Positions 62,283-64,000 of a DNA stretch of 64,000 bases are shown here, piece by piece. The DNA lies in NCBI GenBank assembly GCA_947488175.1, contig CANKYO010000008.1, positions 186,001 through 250,000 of the forward strand, read 5' to 3'. Below the pieces are notes generated by a model. That model was not told where the DNA came from. It made no database searches and saw only the letters and a program-made list of their open reading frames with translations. The position numbers were made by a program, and so were the translations under genes. Source of the stretch: an uncultured Paracoccaceae bacterium (lineage in GTDB: Bacteria; Pseudomonadota; Alphaproteobacteria; Rhodobacterales; Rhodobacteraceae). Each line of letters starts with the position of its first letter. Within the stretch, counting starts at the first letter, position 1.

Positions 62283-64000
62283 TGCAGGCGCTCGACCGTA
62301 AATTATTGCGTGATTTCGGGCGGTTGTGGAAACAGGCGCTAGCCATCGCCATGGTACTCGCCTGCGGTGTAACCACGCTTCTGGGCGGCCTTGGGACCTA
62401 CAATTCGCTCAGCGACACCCGCGATACCTATTATGAACGCAACCGCTTTGCCGATGTTTTCACCACGGTAAAGCGTGCTCCCGACCGGCTGGCGGCGGAA
62501 CTGGCCGAGCTCGATGGTGTCTGGGCGGTGGAGACGCGCACCACGGGCTATGCGGTGCTGGATGTGCCGGGCAGCTCCGTTAGCGTGACGGGGCAGATCA
62601 TCTCGCTGCCTGACGATGGCGCGCCGCGGCTGAACGTACCGATCATCAACTCCGGCCGCCTGCCCCATCCGGATGCCACGGGTGGGGTCATGGTCAATAC
62701 AAACTTCGCCGAGGCCAACGCACTGCGCATCGGCGATCATTTCTTTGCCAATCTCAACGGTCAGAAACGGCGGCTGACCATCACCGGCACCGCGCAATCG
62801 CCAGAGTTTATCTATACCATCGGGCCGGGTGCCCTGCTGCCCAACAACGCAACCTTCGGGATCCTGTGGATGCCGCAGGCGGCGGTGAACGCGGCCTTTG
62901 ATATGACGGGTGCCTTCAACGATGTGACGCTGAAACTCGCCGCCAGCGCGCAAGAGGCCGACGTGATCGACTCTGTCGACCGCTTGCTTGACCCCTACGG
63001 CTCGCTTGGCGCCGTGGGCCGGGAATTCCAGATCTCGGACGCCTTCATCTCATCCGAGATCACGCAGCAGCGCGTCATGGCCTCGATCCTGCCGCCGATC
63101 TTTTTCGGCATCTCGGCCTTTCTCGTCAGCATGGTCATGGGGCGGATCATCGCGCTGGAACGCAGCCAGATTGGCCTACTGAAGGCGGTCGGCTACTCCG
63201 ATCTCGAGATTTGTCTGCATTACCTTCTTCTGGCCGCGCTGATCGCCGTGGGGGGCATTCTGATCGGTTGGGCTGGCGGGACGTGGTTGGCGCGCGACAT
63301 GGCCAGGCAGTACGCGCAGTACTTCGACTTTCCCTTCCTGATCTTCAGCACCTCTGGTTGGGCCTACGGTGCTTCGGCGATCGCGGCCTTGCTGACCACG
63401 ACGCTGGGTGCGGCGAACGCGGCAGTCAGGGCTGCGCGGCTCGCGCCCGCCATCGCAATGCAGCCCCCTGCCCCCCCGAACTTCAAACGTTCCCTCATCG
63501 ACCGGGCTATGGCGGCCATGCGGCTTTCACAGCCCACGGTGATGATCCTGCGCAGCCTTCTGCGCTGGCCCCTTCGCAGCGGTCTGACGCTTCTGGGGAT
63601 TGCGCTTGCGGTCTCGACCATCGTCTCGCCCTCGTTCTTCCAGCCCTCGCTCGACAAGATCATCGACAGCGCCTTCTACGAAAGCAACCGGCAGGATGGC
63701 ATGCTGGTCATGTCGCATGACATGCCCCTCAGCGTGACAGAGGCCGCGGTGGACCTGCCAGCAGTATTGTCCTCAGAAGGGCAGCAGTTTCACCCCGTCG
63801 TGCTGCGCAACGGCATCCATGAAAAGCGCACCAGCATTCAGGCCAACCCGCCCGGCACGGACCTCAGCCGGGTGATCGACAGCACCGGCGCGCAAGTCGA
63901 CGTGCCCCCTGGCGGCGTCGTGCTGACGGATGGTCTGGCCGCGCATCTGGATGTCGGCCCTGGTGACACGGTCGAGGCCACGTTCCTTGGCGACAGGAAA
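62282..64000 (+). CDS. FtsX-type ABC permease (partial, runs off right edge)
   Basis: At least 573 codons of an open frame starting [19 protein letters not shown] first membrane helix lies at about 18-42 (LAIAMVLACGVTTLLGGLG), followed by a periplasmic domain. Helices at about 268-290, 312-335 and 360-380 form the first FtsX domain. Another begins at about 435 (LTLLGIALAVSTIVSPSFF) before a second periplasmic domain. This two-FtsX-domain layout matches large LolCE/YtrF-like exporter permeases. It is coupled to the ATPase gene by TGATG. Cargo unknown. Confidence 0.88.
   Translation, partial: MQALDRKLLRDFGRLWKQALAIAMVLACGVTTLLGGLGTYNSLSDTRDTYYERNRFADVFTTVKRAPDRLAAELAELDGVWAVETRTTGYAVLDVPGSSVSVTGQIISLPDDGAPRLNVPIINSGRLPHPDATGGVMVNTNFAEANALRIGDHFFANLNGQKRRLTITGTAQSPEFIYTIGPGALLPNNATFGILWMPQAAVNAAFDMTGAFNDVTLKLAASAQEADVIDSVDRLLDPYGSLGAVGREFQISDAFISSEITQQRVMASILPPIFFGISAFLVSMVMGRIIALERSQIGLLKAVGYSDLEICLHYLLLAALIAVGGILIGWAGGTWLARDMARQYAQYFDFPFLIFSTSGWAYGASAIAALLTTTLGAANAAVRAARLAPAIAMQPPAPPNFKRSLIDRAMAAMRLSQPTVMILRSLLRWPLRSGLTLLGIALAVSTIVSPSFFQPSLDKIIDSAFYESNRQDGMLVMSHDMPLSVTEAAVDLPAVLSSEGQQFHPVVLRNGIHEKRTSIQANPPGTDLSRVIDSTGAQVDVPPGGVVLTDGLAAHLDVGPGDTVEATFLGDRK

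Noticed and set aside
1-64000. CRISPR array
   Set aside because: No series of regularly spaced identical repeats is visible and no cas gene was found.

Overview
The window reads as chromosomal DNA of a marine alphaproteobacterium of the Rhodobacteraceae (Roseobacter group). The case rests on the split ATP synthase operon end (atpH-atpA-atpG), a petABC (fbcFBC) cytochrome bc1 operon, a DUF2793 protein, a TPP-controlled thiBPQ operon and generally high GC. The assignment comes from gene content and protein style; no database search was possible.

Left third (1-25.4 kb), mostly core. ATP synthase genes (minus strand) are followed by a DUF2793 protein. Next is an exopolysaccharide block: gmd, fcl and manC make GDP-mannose and GDP-fucose, then galE, a phosphohexomutase, a secreted RTX protein and a Wza-type export lipoprotein. 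Then come aroC, the thiamine ABC transporter with a TPP riboswitch, petABC, a small outer-membrane barrel, two GST-fold proteins, mtaB and dapF.

Middle (25.4-52.9 kb), a genomic island in a tRNA-Lys gene. The intact tRNA-Lys(UUU) is at 25385-25460. An exact 47-bp copy of its 3' part lies at 52897-52943, next to a P4-type integrase. Paired GGTAAGC direct repeats lie just inside both ends. Cargo, left to right: a two-gene QueC-like module; a second integrase with two small DNA-binding proteins; a complete type I restriction-modification operon extended by an MBL-fold gene and a broken PLD gene; a RelA/SpoT-domain protein; a reductase/NTF2/Rrf2 set; a membrane alpha/beta hydrolase; IS110 debris; two paralogous trypsin-like protease plus DNA/RNA endonuclease fusions, the second also carrying a transmembrane helix and an RNase T2 domain; and a YedK/HMCES-type protein.

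Right part (52.9-64 kb) is also largely accessory. It holds two tiny conserved-looking genes, an XRE/ImmA pair, a solitary ParA-like ATPase, a short LysR regulator beside ridA and a VOC gene, a MerR-SDR-solute-binding operon, an alpha/beta hydrolase, an inverted-repeat remnant, and the start of an FtsX-type ABC exporter that runs off the window.

The best candidates for an undescribed system are the protease-nuclease(-RNase T2) gene pair at 44.9-49.5 kb and the two-gene QueC-like module at 25.6-28.2 kb, both inside the tRNA-Lys island beside a type I R-M system.
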